Of a stretch of 64,000 bases of DNA, positions 1-7,895 are shown piece after piece. The notes beneath the pieces were generated by a model. It did not search any database. It was not told where the DNA came from and was given only the letters and a program-made list of their open reading frames with translations. Origin of the DNA: JAEXOD01 sp963663265 (lineage in GTDB: Bacteria > Bacteroidota > Ignavibacteria > Ignavibacteriales > Melioribacteraceae); contig CAXXXM010000002.1 in the NCBI GenBank assembly GCA_963663265.2, positions 1,488,001 to 1,552,000 of the forward strand. The letters are read 5' to 3'. Within the stretch, counting starts at the first letter, position 1, and every line of letters begins with the position of its first letter. The translations under genes and the position numbers were made by a program.

Positions 1-1109
1 AAAATGAATGAAGAATATATTCCAAATGGTATCATAAAAATTGTAATATTAAACCAGACTAAAACTGTAGAATAGTTTAGCAGATTAAGACTATATAATA
101 AAATTAAACTTATTAAAAAATCCAAGAATAGCGGCAATATAAGTATAGAAGTGTAACTTTTGACTATTTTTGTAAATGACGAACCTATTAATGTATGCGT
201 CAACCAAAGAGATCGCAAATAACCGAATAAATTATTAAAGATATATGTAAAAAGGATTAGAGGAGATAAAAATAATATAATTCCATACAACTGAATAGGT
301 AGTAGGGGAATTCCTTTAAAACTTTTCCATCCATTAATAAAAACCATTAAAACTTTAACTATTAACGATATGATTAAGACTGTGCGTAATTGTTGATTAT
401 TTTGGAAGATATTTATAAACCATCTGAAAACTTTTTTATTAGAATAGTTTCTTACTCCTATTTTTTCAATCCTAAAATTGTTATCAACATAATAGTTTAT
501 AACAAATAAGAAAAATATTATAAATAAGCAAAAATAGATACTTAAATTGTCCGACAAAAAAAATGAATAAAACAAAAATGGCAACAAAATTACTATTAGT
601 AAAAATGAGATTCTAAAACTAATCTTTATGTTTTTTTGAATAGAATAAATAAATAGCCTTTTTGACAAATGACCCATGATAACCAAAAGCAATGAATTTG
701 TTATAAATACTAAACCATCTAAATTGATTATTAGAGTATAAATAAGAATAAAACAAAAAATTCCCAAATAAACTATATCAACAAATTCATTAATTATTTG
801 CAATAAAAACTTCTTTTTTGCTGTAACCGGCAAATTTGATTGAATTATATGTTTAATTGGAGTAAATGAAGGAAATAAACCTTTTGTAAAAACAATGAGA
901 GTAATTAAAAGATAAACATATTTATTAAATTCATTTAGTGTGATTAATTCTTTTTGAAAAGCAATTTGGTTCGATATAGCAGCAAATAAATAACCACTAA
1001 AAGAAAAAGCAAATAGAGAAATTACTCTACTAATGGACTGTAAACCGGAATGTTTAAAATCAAAGAACCGTTTAAACCTGAATGAAACTAAACTTATTAT
1101 AGCATCCAT
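1..1109 (-). CDS. ABC exporter membrane subunit (partial, runs off left edge)
   Basis: This is the membrane-spanning partner of the ATPase encoded immediately upstream. The frame is open from ATG at 1109 to the window edge (369 codons, no stop). It reads as a chain of Phe/Ile/Leu-rich helices, roughly eight or nine, separated by short Lys/Asn-rich loops, and begins MDAIISLVSFRFKRFF. The start lies inside the end of the ATPase gene (13-base overlap), so the two are probably translationally coupled. There is no signal peptide or recognisable soluble domain. I infer an ABC-2-like permease from its length, topology and pairing, because no diagnostic motif is visible. Its substrate is unknown. Lying beyond a precursor-peptide locus, it may export or give resistance to such a peptide. 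Confidence 0.7.
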   Translation of the reverse strand, partial: MDAIISLVSFRFKRFFDFKHSGLQSISRVISLFAFSFSGYLFAAISNQIAFQKELITLNEFNKYVYLLITLIVFTKGLFPSFTPIKHIIQSNLPVTAKKKFLLQIINEFVDIVYLGIFCFILIYTLIINLDGLVFITNSLLLVIMGHLSKRLFIYSIQKNIKISFRISFLLIVILLPFLFYSFFLSDNLSIYFCLFIIFFLFVINYYVDNNFRIEKIGVRNYSNKKVFRWFINIFQNNQQLRTVLIISLIVKVLMVFINGWKSFKGIPLLPIQLYGIILFLSPLILFTYIFNNLFGYLRSLWLTHTLIGSSFTKIVKSYTSILILPLFLDFLISLILLYSLNLLNYSTVLVWFNITIFMIPFGIYSSFI

Positions 1110-1849
1110 TCTAAATCCTCAACATTCTTAGGTGTTTTGTTAAGAATTTCCATTAGACTATCGTTTATGTTTTTTTCTCCATTTTCTATAAATGTTTGAA
1201 ACTCACCATTAAATAATATTTTTCCTTCATCTATTACTCCAATATGAGTAGCTATTTGTTCGACATAATTAATATTATGTGAAGATATTAGCATTGCTCG
1301 ATTGCCATTGTTATATTTTTTTAAAAGGTTTACAAGTAAGTTAGACGCATAGGGATCTAAACTGGAAAAAGGTTCATCTAAAATTAATATATTTGGTTTA
1401 TTAAGTAGAGCTGAACATAACATAATCTTTTTTTTCATTCCTGTAGAATAATACATAATTGGAATGTTTACATCCGTTGTTATTTCAAAAAAATAATTAA
1501 TAAGCCCGTTTATTCTTTTATTTAATTCTGATTTGTCAATTTTATATAGACTACCAACAAAACTTAAATACTCAAAACCGGATAGCTCTTCAATTAGATA
1601 ATTAGCCTCACACATAACGCCAATATCTTTTTTAATTTTAATACTGCCTTCAGAATAATTTAAGTTGTTTATTAAGACTCTGCCTTCGGTTGGTTCTATA
1701 AGATTTGCCAAAATATTTATTAATGTTGTTTTTCCGGCACCGTTTTTTCCTAACAAACAATAAATACTATTTTTCTCGATAGATAAAGTAACTTTATTTA
1801 AGGCAAGTTTAATTGAATATCTTTTTTGAATTTCAATAAGTTTAATCAT
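1097..1849 (-). CDS. ABC exporter ATP-binding protein
   Basis: This cytoplasmic ATPase powers a two-gene ABC exporter with the overlapping permease downstream. It has a Walker A motif GKNGAGKTT near residue 37, a degenerate signature YSTGMKKK, Walker B ILILDEPF and a switch histidine in ISSHN. About 250 aa is normal for a single-domain ABC-2 ATPase. The open frame extends upstream to a TTG at 1870, but I place the start at the ATG at 1849 (MIKLIEIQKRY), where family similarity begins; no strong ribosome site is visible there. The signature SxGMKKK matches the CcmA/BcrA-type exporters often used for antibiotic or bacteriocin self-protection. The substrate cannot be told from sequence. It is the third ATPase/permease pair of this island. 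Confidence 0.9.
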   Translation of the reverse strand: MIKLIEIQKRYSIKLALNKVTLSIEKNSIYCLLGKNGAGKTTLINILANLIEPTEGRVLINNLNYSEGSIKIKKDIGVMCEANYLIEELSGFEYLSFVGSLYKIDKSELNKRINGLINYFFEITTDVNIPIMYYSTGMKKKIMLCSALLNKPNILILDEPFSSLDPYASNLLVNLLKKYNNGNRAMLISSHNINYVEQIATHIGVIDEGKILFNGEFQTFIENGEKNINDSLMEILNKTPKNVEDLEWML

Positions 1850-2156
1850 TATTTTATAACTCTGTGACAATTTTGTTTTAATAATCGAATAGCTGTTAAA
1901 TGGTTAAAGTTTTGTCCATATATGAAAACAGCAATAAGAATCCTCAAAAAACTTACCAATTTAGAACTAATAATTTTATAGCACCAATAATCCACCAAAC
2001 TATAATATATTAATTAACCAGGTAAGTTTAAATTAATAAACTAAGTTATAAAAAAATATTAAATAAATGGATAGTAAACCAAAGTTTTATAATTTTAATC
2101 CTTTTATATCGTAAATACCCCTGTTTTTTATTTATTGTTCAAATATTACAATGGTG

Positions 2157-2360
2157 TTATTTTTCAAACCCTATTCTTTTTAATCCTTCAATAATAACAG
2201 GGTCTTTCATACAGTATTTCCAAACAAAACCCGTTTTATAGTTTTCAATCATAAGAGCAATAGGAGCTTGGTCAATTCCTAAATAATCACTTGCAAACCA
2301 GTTTACAGTTGGATTAAGGGCATCAACAAAACCATATTTTCCTAACAAAACTTTATCACC
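2157..2360 (-). pseudogene. Glycoamylase 3'-end fragment; direct repeat of 12014-12217
   Basis: This stretch encodes only the last 63 or so residues of a glycoamylase-type enzyme, ending KRIGFEK, and has no promoter or N-terminus. It aligns without gaps to the 3' end of the complete gene at 12014-13348: about 90% DNA identity over 204 bases and all but a few residues identical in protein. Most differences are synonymous, so the fragment descends from a diverged but functional allele rather than a fresh local copy. Similarity stops abruptly near 2360. The two copies are in direct orientation and bracket the peptide-export island, like the left and right ends of something inserted at the 3' end of the glycoamylase gene. 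Confidence 0.85.
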
Positions 2361-2494
2361 GAAAGAATTAACAAAAAAAAAGATTAACGAGATGTATATT
2401 TATTACACGAGAGATTCCTGCTTGTTGGACGATGATTATAAGGGAGAACGAGACTAAAACCCATCTCGGTTTTCTTTTTTCTACTCTTTAAGTG

Positions 2495-2826
2495 TTGTAG
2501 ATGACACTAAAATCACTTGATAAATGGAAATAAACAATAGTTTTAATTGGAAAGGTAATTGGTGTTAAGTTAATTATTTGTTCTAACTTTGATTGATTTA
2601 CTACTACAAATATTCCAATTGTTATTCCAAACAAAAGATAAAATAGAACAGCTCTCGACCTAATAATACTTATTATTGTGTCAGTCAACTCAACTAATAA
2701 ATGTACAAGTAATATTTAGGTTACAATTATTAAAAATAAAAAGAAAAAGGTTTCTGCTGAAGACGAATTCCCGGTAATTAAACCAAGGAATTGGCTAATT
2801 AACAATTAATTGATTTTGTTGAAAAA
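2495..2826 (-). pseudogene. Degraded copy of the 519-aa ABC permease gene
   Basis: This is a broken internal fragment of an ABC permease. It aligns to 6938-7268, the middle of the intact permease gene at 6056-7615, at high DNA identity, but carries stops and small indels. Only a 66-residue piece (2488-2688, with IISIIRSRA and VVNQSKLEQI) still reads openly, and the rightmost part, matching the helix upstream of it, is out of frame. Nothing recognisable remains in the following stretch to 3060. It shows that the island once had another copy of this permease, probably upstream of the third ATPase gene. Confidence 0.8.
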
Positions 2827-3060
2827 CAAAGCAAACTCCCACAAACATGTATAACGCAAATTTTTGTTAAAACTGGCGTATAAGATGTTAGGAAAATTAC
2901 TGTGATGCACAAGTAACAACTAACGAAATTATTGCTGGCCCAACATTAGCATTACTCTTAATTAAGATTATACTGTTAATTTTTAGGGAAAGTATCAACG
3001 ACCAATAAATACTTAATAACTATAAACAAATAAAATTTTTGTGTTTATAAGAAAAATAAA
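2827..3060. other. Non-coding AT-rich stretch
   Basis: No start-to-stop frame of useful length, tRNA-like fold or terminator was seen here. It follows the broken permease fragment and probably contains its further, unrecognisable decay. The preceding gap 2361-2494 has a short inverted repeat (CGAGA/TCTCG near 2450) followed by a T-rich run on the plus strand, too weak to call a terminator. Confidence 0.4.
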
Positions 3061-3840
3061 TTAGAATCTGATTAATATTTTCTCTCTATTAAATAGTTTC
3101 AAAGAAATTATTGTAAAAATTACACTGGCAAATAATGTAAACAAAAACAATAACAAAAAATAACTATTGTAAAAAATTAATGTGCCATCACTGACTAACA
3201 CAAAGAAAACCATAAATGGAAATAAGACAAAAACTGCAATAAATTGAGAAGTCTGATATTTATTCACCAGACAAGAAATCGTTATTGCAACAACATTTAT
3301 CAAATATGAAATAGCAGGAATTAACATAAAGACAGAGAAAAGCCATTTACCCTCAACCATGTGAACCATCAAGAACTTATAATCATATAAATATGTAATT
3401 ATAAGTGTAACAAAATATAAAAACCAAACTATAAAAATCGTAGATATTAAACTAACTAAAGTTTTTCCTAAAAGAATTTCAATATCAGTTAAAGGGAGTG
3501 AAAATAAATTTTCAATTGTTCTCTCTTCCTTTTCTTTTACAATCAAATCAATTGTTAAAAACAAAGGAATAACGAAGGTCATAGTCAAAAGATAATTTAA
3601 TAGCTTGATGTCTGTAAGTATTATAATTACTAAATTACTACTATCAAGTTGATGATTTTGGTTCTTATACAAATTGAGTAATTCAGAATAATTATGTAGT
3701 TGAACATTTTGGTTATCAACAATTGAAGGTAATATAAATATTAAAACTATTGTTATAAACCCTGGTAATGATATAAGTAATTTTAATTTGTTGACCTTTA
3801 TCTGGTGCAGACATATTTTTACAAGATTATTCATATTCAT
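3061..3840 (-). CDS. ABC-2 type permease
   Basis: This is the membrane subunit of an ABC exporter, 259 aa with about six hydrophobic helices. The N-terminal helix (residues 20-40) is followed by an extracytoplasmic loop of about 35 residues. The cytoplasmic segment EKEERTIENLFSLPL is the coupling motif typical of ABC-2/NatB-like permeases, where an Arg-Thr/Ser near an EKE stretch precedes the 'LPL' turn. The gene starts at ATG 3840 inside the stop of the ATPase gene (ATGA overlap), so the two form one coupled unit. It belongs to the module directly behind the precursor peptides at 4607-4968. I infer a role in exporting or excluding those peptides, but NatAB-like systems can also move ions or lipids. 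Confidence 0.85.
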   Translation of the reverse strand: MNMNNLVKICLHQIKVNKLKLLISLPGFITIVLIFILPSIVDNQNVQLHNYSELLNLYKNQNHQLDSSNLVIIILTDIKLLNYLLTMTFVIPLFLTIDLIVKEKEERTIENLFSLPLTDIEILLGKTLVSLISTIFIVWFLYFVTLIITYLYDYKFLMVHMVEGKWLFSVFMLIPAISYLINVVAITISCLVNKYQTSQFIAVFVLFPFMVFFVLVSDGTLIFYNSYFLLLFLFTLFASVIFTIISLKLFNREKILIRF

Positions 3841-4535
3841 TTCATTATCTCACTATACAATGCTTCTAAATTTAGACTTTCAAAAGAGTCATTTAGAGTT
3901 TTCTTAATATCCAAAATTATTTTTCCTTCTTTCAAAAAAATAAACCTGTCACATAATTGCTCTAAATCACTTAAAATGTGACTACTAAAAATTATAATTT
4001 TTTTAGTTTCTTGAAAAGATTTTAAAGATATTTTCATTTTTATTCTTGCACTTGGATCAAGCACGTTAAACGGTTCATCGAGAATCAAAATATCTGGATT
4101 ATGTATAATGGATTTTATAAACAATAATTTTTGTTTCGTACCTCTCGAAAATGTGCCAACTTTTTTAGTTGGATCAATTTCAAATTCCTTAAACATTTGC
4201 AGAATACTTTTTTCTGTTATATTATTAAAGAAACTAGTATAAAAACTCAAATTTTCAAGTGCACTCAGTTTGTTATATAAGCCCGAATCTTCTGGCAAAT
4301 ATCCTATCGTACTACGAAAATTATTTACAGTAACAAAAATATCACGTTGATTATAAGTAACTGTACCATTATTAGGTTTATATAATGTTGCCAGCATTCT
4401 TAAGAGAGTGGTTTTACCTGCACCATTTGGCCCAATCAACCCCACAGTTTCACCATTAGATATGCTGAAATTTATATCAGTTAATATTTTTTTTTGATTT
4501 ATATATTTATCAACATTAGATAATGTCAGTTCCAT
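3837..4535 (-). CDS. ABC exporter ATP-binding protein (NatA-like)
   Basis: This is the ATPase partner of the permease that overlaps its stop codon. It has Walker A GPNGAGKTT around residue 35, a Q-loop region YLPEDSGLY, signature FSRGTKQK, Walker B ILILDEPF and switch histidine FSSHI. An upstream TTG (4553) is in frame, but ATG at 4535 (MELTLSNVDKY) is the better start, with a GGAG site about 14 bases ahead. A perfect 14-bp hairpin (4564-4596) lies between this gene and the precursor peptides upstream. Transcription probably reads through it at reduced level, so few transporters would be made for many peptides. A decayed fragment of a near-identical ATPase gene sits at 5122-5226. Confidence 0.9.
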   Translation of the reverse strand: MELTLSNVDKYINQKKILTDINFSISNGETVGLIGPNGAGKTTLLRMLATLYKPNNGTVTYNQRDIFVTVNNFRSTIGYLPEDSGLYNKLSALENLSFYTSFFNNITEKSILQMFKEFEIDPTKKVGTFSRGTKQKLLFIKSIIHNPDILILDEPFNVLDPSARIKMKISLKSFQETKKIIIFSSHILSDLEQLCDRFIFLKEGKIILDIKKTLNDSFESLNLEALYSEIMK

Positions 4536-4563
4536 GAATTTACCGTTCTCCAAATTATATTAT

Positions 4564-4596
4564 TTTAAAGCTCCGATAATAAATCGGAGCTTTAAA
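4564..4596 (-). terminator. Perfect 14-bp hairpin between peptide genes and ABC genes
   Basis: TTTAAAGCTCCGAT (4564-4577) and its exact complement (4583-4596) flank a five-base loop. On the minus strand it follows the peptide gene stop by about ten bases and precedes the ATPase start by about 30. There is no long T-run after it, so it looks more like a leaky terminator or an RNA-stabilising/processing hairpin than a full stop. The first peptide gene has a comparable hairpin at 7648-7689. Confidence 0.7.
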
Positions 4597-4606
4597 TATC
4601 ATTCAA

Positions 4607-4789
4607 TTAACCAAAGAGGCGTGCAAACACATAACCCGTACAAAACCCCGTAGCAAAAAGCCCTACAGGATTAGCACCAGCTGCACCACCAGTTTGCAAA
4701 AGAACGCCGCCCCAAATTGCACAACCAACATCAACGACATTACCACCTAGTATATTATATAATCGTTTATTATCTGTTATTTCTTCCAT
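4607..4789 (-). CDS. Double-glycine precursor peptide, two-cysteine class (peptide 3)
   Basis: This 60-residue precursor of a secreted peptide starts at ATG 4789, with AAGAAGGG just upstream deciding the start; an in-frame GTG at 4810 lies within the previous gene's stop region. The leader MEEITDNKRLYNILGG ends in a double glycine, the cleavage site of C39 peptidases, leaving a core of 44 residues. The core is hydrophobic and Gly/Ala-rich, with repeated GxxxG spacings (for example GFCTG), one Trp and two cysteines at core positions 7 and 34. Its leader differs from the other two peptides. It follows peptide 2 by 14 bases, a layout like two-peptide class IIb bacteriocins. A bacteriocin-like role is inferred; no named family was recognised. 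Confidence 0.75.
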   Translation of the reverse strand: MEEITDNKRLYNILGGNVVDVGCAIWGGVLLQTGGAAGANPVGLFATGFCTGYVFARLFG

Positions 4790-4803
4790 ATTACACCCTT
4801 CTT

Positions 4804-4968
4804 TTAACACGGACTAGTTGAAGAATAAAGCGAACCTACAAAAAAACCTATTGATAAAGCACCCATTCCACTAGCGACGCCAACCAAAGTTACAAAAATC
4901 ATAGCCCCACAAGCTACAGGTCCTGCACCTTTAATCTGTTGCATTTGACTTACACTTATTTCTTTCAT
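4804..4968 (-). CDS. Double-glycine-type precursor peptide, two-cysteine class (peptide 2)
   Basis: A 54-residue gene easily missed because of its size. GGAGG lies five bases before ATG 4968. The leader MKEISVSQMQQI is identical to that of peptide 1 (7710-7895), but the cleavage region reads KGA-GP instead of NGG-N; Gly-Ala is also accepted by C39 peptidases in known systems. The predicted 39-residue core is Gly/Ala/Val-rich with GxxxG motifs (GVASG, GFFVG) and two cysteines, at core position 5 and the very last residue. Cys5 is at the same core position in peptide 1. Upstream DNA and leader codons match the peptide 1 gene base for base over 81 bases, while the cores are unrelated apart from composition. 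Confidence 0.75.
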   Translation of the reverse strand: MKEISVSQMQQIKGAGPVACGAMIFVTLVGVASGMGALSIGFFVGSLYSSTSPC

Positions 4969-5085
4969 AAAAACCTCCATTATTTTTAATCAACTATATT
5001 TTAATTAACGTCCTACGGCACCAGACAAACTTATTTACTGCCTCTCAACCGTATTTAGGACTACGGTTTTTTTTAATTCTTCCAT
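4934..5085. repeat. Duplicated leader/upstream cassette, copy A
   Basis: This copy matches 7861-8011. Bases 4934-5014 are identical to 7861-7941, and the rest is close to 87% identical. The repeat covers the first 11-12 codons of the peptide gene, its ribosome site, the spacer of about 90 bases, and the last codons of a tlpA-like gene (remnant ending near 5085, now frameshifted by an extra A). It shows that peptide 2 arose by copying the 5' part of the peptide 1 gene with its upstream region. Confidence 0.9.
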
Positions 5086-5121
5086 ATATAGACTGCATAG
5101 TGGATTTAATTTTCATTTAAT

Positions 5122-5226
5122 TTAATTTCAAATTCCTTATATATCTGCAGAATACTTTGTTCTGTGATATTGTTAAAGCACTTAGTATAAAAACTCAGTT
5201 TTCTAAGAGGCTCAGTTTATTATAGA
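5122..5226 (-). pseudogene. Decayed fragment of an ABC ATPase gene
   Basis: This stretch of about 105 bases aligns to 4178-4279, inside the intact ATPase gene at 3837-4535 (the region between Q-loop and signature). No open frame remains. It sits between the third-gene end of the first module and the duplicated cassette, so it marks a recombination join. The rest of the 4969-5262 gap is the cassette spacer and the tlpA remnant. Confidence 0.7.
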
Positions 5227-5262
5227 AAAGCAAAAGCTCTAATTTCCACAATTAATAATTGA

Positions 5263-6033
5263 CTAAAGCCATGAGAGTGTATTTTCATTTTCACCTTTTT
5301 TTAATGTTAAATGCAAAAAAATATCTTCAAGCGATTGATAAGTTTCATTTTTTACTTCGTTTTTAATCTTATTTCGAATATCTTTAGTTTCCGATTGATA
5401 AACAATTTTTCCCTTGTTTATAATAGCTACCTCATCACAAAAGTCCTCCACCTCAGCTAAAGCGTGAGAAGTTATAAAAATTGTTACTCCTTTACCTTGC
5501 ATCGTTTTTAGCACATCTTTCATTTTTTTTCGTGAAATTGGATCAACATTTTCGAATGGTTCATCTAAGAATAAAACTTGGGGAGCGTGAATAATTGCCG
5601 CAGCAAATGCTAACTTTTTTTTCATACCTTGTGAGAATGATTCAATTAGTCTATCCTTCGCAAAATATAGATCAAAAAATTCAAGTAGTTCTTTACTCCT
5701 AACATTGTATTCTTCTGGTTGTAAACCATAAATCTTAGATACGAAATGAAGATGTTCTTCACAAGTTAACCCATCATATAATGCCAACATTTCAGGCATA
5801 ACCCCTATTATTCTTTTTATTTCCATAGGCTCTTTATCAATATTAAATCCCATAATAGCAATATTGCCATTGGTTTTCTTTATTATACCCGTCAATATGT
5901 TAATCATAGTTGACTTACCGGCACCATTAGTACCCACAAAACCAAAAATTGTATTATTTCGAATTGATAAAGAAATTTTATCTAACGCTTTTGTCTTATT
6001 AAATACTTTTATAACCTCTGATATTTCAATCAT
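5263..6033 (-). CDS. ABC exporter ATP-binding protein
   Basis: This ATPase is paired with the large permease encoded just upstream (22-base gap). It has Walker A GTNGAGKST near residue 36, signature FSQGMKKK, Walker B VLFLDEPF and switch histidine ITSHA, with a C-terminal tail of about 40 residues after the fold. The open frame runs back to a TTG at 6051. ATG 6033 (MIEISEVIKVF) is chosen because it has AAAGGA at good spacing and matches the family's N-terminus. It ends the first peptide module. The CcmA/BcrA type is common in peptide self-immunity exporters; that role here is inference. Confidence 0.9.
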   Translation of the reverse strand: MIEISEVIKVFNKTKALDKISLSIRNNTIFGFVGTNGAGKSTMINILTGIIKKTNGNIAIMGFNIDKEPMEIKRIIGVMPEMLALYDGLTCEEHLHFVSKIYGLQPEEYNVRSKELLEFFDLYFAKDRLIESFSQGMKKKLAFAAAIIHAPQVLFLDEPFENVDPISRKKMKDVLKTMQGKGVTIFITSHALAEVEDFCDEVAIINKGKIVYQSETKDIRNKIKNEVKNETYQSLEDIFLHLTLKKGENENTLSWL

Positions 6034-6055
6034 TCTTTTGGTCCTTTTCAATTAT

Positions 6056-7615
6056 TTATTCGTTTTCACATAGTGAATTATACATTTTCTCTTTTTGCTT
6101 GGCAAAATATTTAGAATACGATCTAAGTGATACAAAATAGCCAAAGACTGATAAAAGTGTTATTACCAAATATATTATAAAGGTTAAAATCCATTCATTT
6201 AGCCTCCATAAGAAAAACAAGAGAATTAAAGAAAATATCAAAACTAATAACAAACCTAAAAAACCTAGCATTGAAAATTTGGTGTTAGGTGAATTTTGAG
6301 ACAATAAAGTATCCGATACATCAATCGGAAATGGATAGCGAATTGAATTATAATTTGCTATAGTTATCAACAATAAATTTAAGATTATTTGTAGGAAAAT
6401 AACAAAAGGAAATATATCTACAGAAACATAATAACCGAACAACAACGTACTTATTATTAGTACTGGAATTTTAATAATAAAGTAGCTTAGGTTCTTTGCA
6501 AGAATCATGTTGTAAAATTTAACCGGAGCAAACAAATAAAAACTAAAGCCTTTTTTTTCAATACCCCATTGGTTGCTAAGATAAAAATCCCACATAAGTA
6601 CGGGAAAAATTATTGTGATAAATAATGTAAAGTATAAATTATGAGGAAATATGTTAATATTATAATAATAACTTAGTGTAAAAATAAAAACTAAAAGTAT
6701 TTCAAAAATTATTTGACTAAACGATCTATTGTTCCGCATAATAAACTTAATATCTTTTAACAAGAAAACAGATACATCTTCATTGAATATCCTAACTATT
6801 CTTATTTTTTTAATTGTTTTAATTGGCGAAGTGCTTTGATTACTATTTTTAGTTATAAATAAATAGTCAGTCCACTTTACAGAAAAATAAACCAACAAAC
6901 CAATTAATAAACTAATAATGTTGTAAAGAATAGTGCTTGAGATGACTCTAAAACTACTTGATAAGGGGAAATAAACAATCGTTTTAATTGAAAATGTAAT
7001 TGGTGTTAATTTAATTATTTGTTCTAACTTTGATTGATTTACAATTACAAATATTGCAATTGTTATTCCAAGCAAAAGATAAAATATAATAGCTCTCGAC
7101 CTTATAATACTTATTATTGCGTCAGTCAACTCAACTAATAAATGCACAAGTAATATTAAGGTTGCAATTATTAAAAATAAAATGAAGAAGGTTTCTGCTG
7201 ATGACGAAATTCCGGTAATCAAACCAAGTAATAGACTAATTAGCAATAAATTGATTTTATTGAAAAAACTAAAAATAAAATCTACAATTAAGAATAAAAT
7301 AAAGTTTATCGGCATAAACCTTAGGTTACGATATGTTATTTGTTTTAGGATTTTTCTACGTGATAAAATATTCGCAATTACAAGAACTAAAATAAAAGTA
7401 TTAAGCGAGTAAAAAAGCACCTCAAGATTTATTTCGTTTCTAAAATTATGCGAACTTTTAATTAAATAACCAAAAGAAAAACCGAAAAAGGAAAAAAGAA
7501 TCAGTGGAATAACGATAACCAAGCTTATATATATAACTTTCTTTTGTTCTTTTTTTTTGAAATAATTTTTAATTATAGAATATTGCAAATAAAATAAAGT
7601 TGATAAACAATTCAT
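6056..7615 (-). CDS. Large ABC exporter permease (519 aa)
   Basis: A polytopic membrane protein of about twelve hydrophobic segments with a short basic N-terminus and C-terminal tail. There is a cytoplasmic loop with many Lys/Arg around residues 255-285. The layout looks like two six-helix halves, as in large ABC-2 permeases that work with a single ATPase type; no sequence motif proves the family. It is followed at 22 bases by the ATPase gene and preceded, across a hairpin, by precursor peptide 1. A decayed fragment of a close relative lies at 2495-2826, so this permease type was duplicated in the island. Its likely job is export of, or protection from, the nearby peptide. Confidence 0.8.
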   Translation of the reverse strand: MNCLSTLFYLQYSIIKNYFKKKEQKKVIYISLVIVIPLILFSFFGFSFGYLIKSSHNFRNEINLEVLFYSLNTFILVLVIANILSRRKILKQITYRNLRFMPINFILFLIVDFIFSFFNKINLLLISLLLGLITGISSSAETFFILFLIIATLILLVHLLVELTDAIISIIRSRAIIFYLLLGITIAIFVIVNQSKLEQIIKLTPITFSIKTIVYFPLSSSFRVISSTILYNIISLLIGLLVYFSVKWTDYLFITKNSNQSTSPIKTIKKIRIVRIFNEDVSVFLLKDIKFIMRNNRSFSQIIFEILLVFIFTLSYYYNINIFPHNLYFTLFITIIFPVLMWDFYLSNQWGIEKKGFSFYLFAPVKFYNMILAKNLSYFIIKIPVLIISTLLFGYYVSVDIFPFVIFLQIILNLLLITIANYNSIRYPFPIDVSDTLLSQNSPNTKFSMLGFLGLLLVLIFSLILLFFLWRLNEWILTFIIYLVITLLSVFGYFVSLRSYSKYFAKQKEKMYNSLCENE

Positions 7616-7647
7616 GCTTTTCTCAAATATAAATTAGGAATAATAAA

Positions 7648-7689
7648 ACGCCGGGAAATTAACTTTGGCGTTGTAAAATTTCCCAGCGT
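7648..7689 (-). terminator. Hairpin between peptide 1 and the ABC genes
   Basis: Arms at 7648-7660 and 7677-7689 pair over 13 bp with one mismatch around a 16-base loop. On the minus strand the hairpin is followed by TTTTATTATT. It begins about 20 bases after the peptide stop and about 30 before the permease start. A partial terminator that keeps peptide mRNA abundant and transporter mRNA low would fit; 4564-4596 plays the same part for peptides 2 and 3. Confidence 0.65.
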
Positions 7690-7709
7690 AGTTTACCATC
7701 TACTATTCA

Positions 7710-7895
7710 TTAACTAACACAATCACGTAAACCATTCATAGCTCCCCCAAAAAACAGTGCGGCCAAGAAAAAACCAGAACCACCTGTCATACCGGATACT
7801 GCTATTATTCCCAAACCAGCAACTGCTGCGGCAGCACAACCCGTAACATTGCCACCATTTATCTGTTGCATTTGACTTACACTTATTTCTTTCAT
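7710..7895 (-). CDS. Double-glycine precursor peptide, two-cysteine class (peptide 1)
   Basis: A 61-residue precursor. GGAGG five bases before ATG 7895 fixes the start; an in-frame ATG four codons earlier lacks such a site. The leader MKEISVSQMQQINGG has the hydrophobic spacing and Gly-Gly end recognised by C39 peptidase transporters, one of which is encoded in the same operon. The 46-residue core is very rich in Gly and Ala, with two Phe clusters, GxxxG-like spacings and cysteines at core positions 5 and 44. A thioredoxin-like gene ends 92 bases upstream. This fits a secreted, disulfide-closed, membrane-active peptide, but activity is inferred and no known bacteriocin family was recognised. 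Confidence 0.8.
   Translation of the reverse strand: MKEISVSQMQQINGGNVTGCAAAAVAGLGIIAVSGMTGGSGFFLAALFFGGAMNGLRDCVS

Noticed and set aside
2450..2475. Inverted repeat CGAGA/TCTCG followed by a T-rich stretch
   Set aside because: Only a 5-bp stem with a 10-base loop, and it points along the plus strand where no gene ends; too weak for a terminator.
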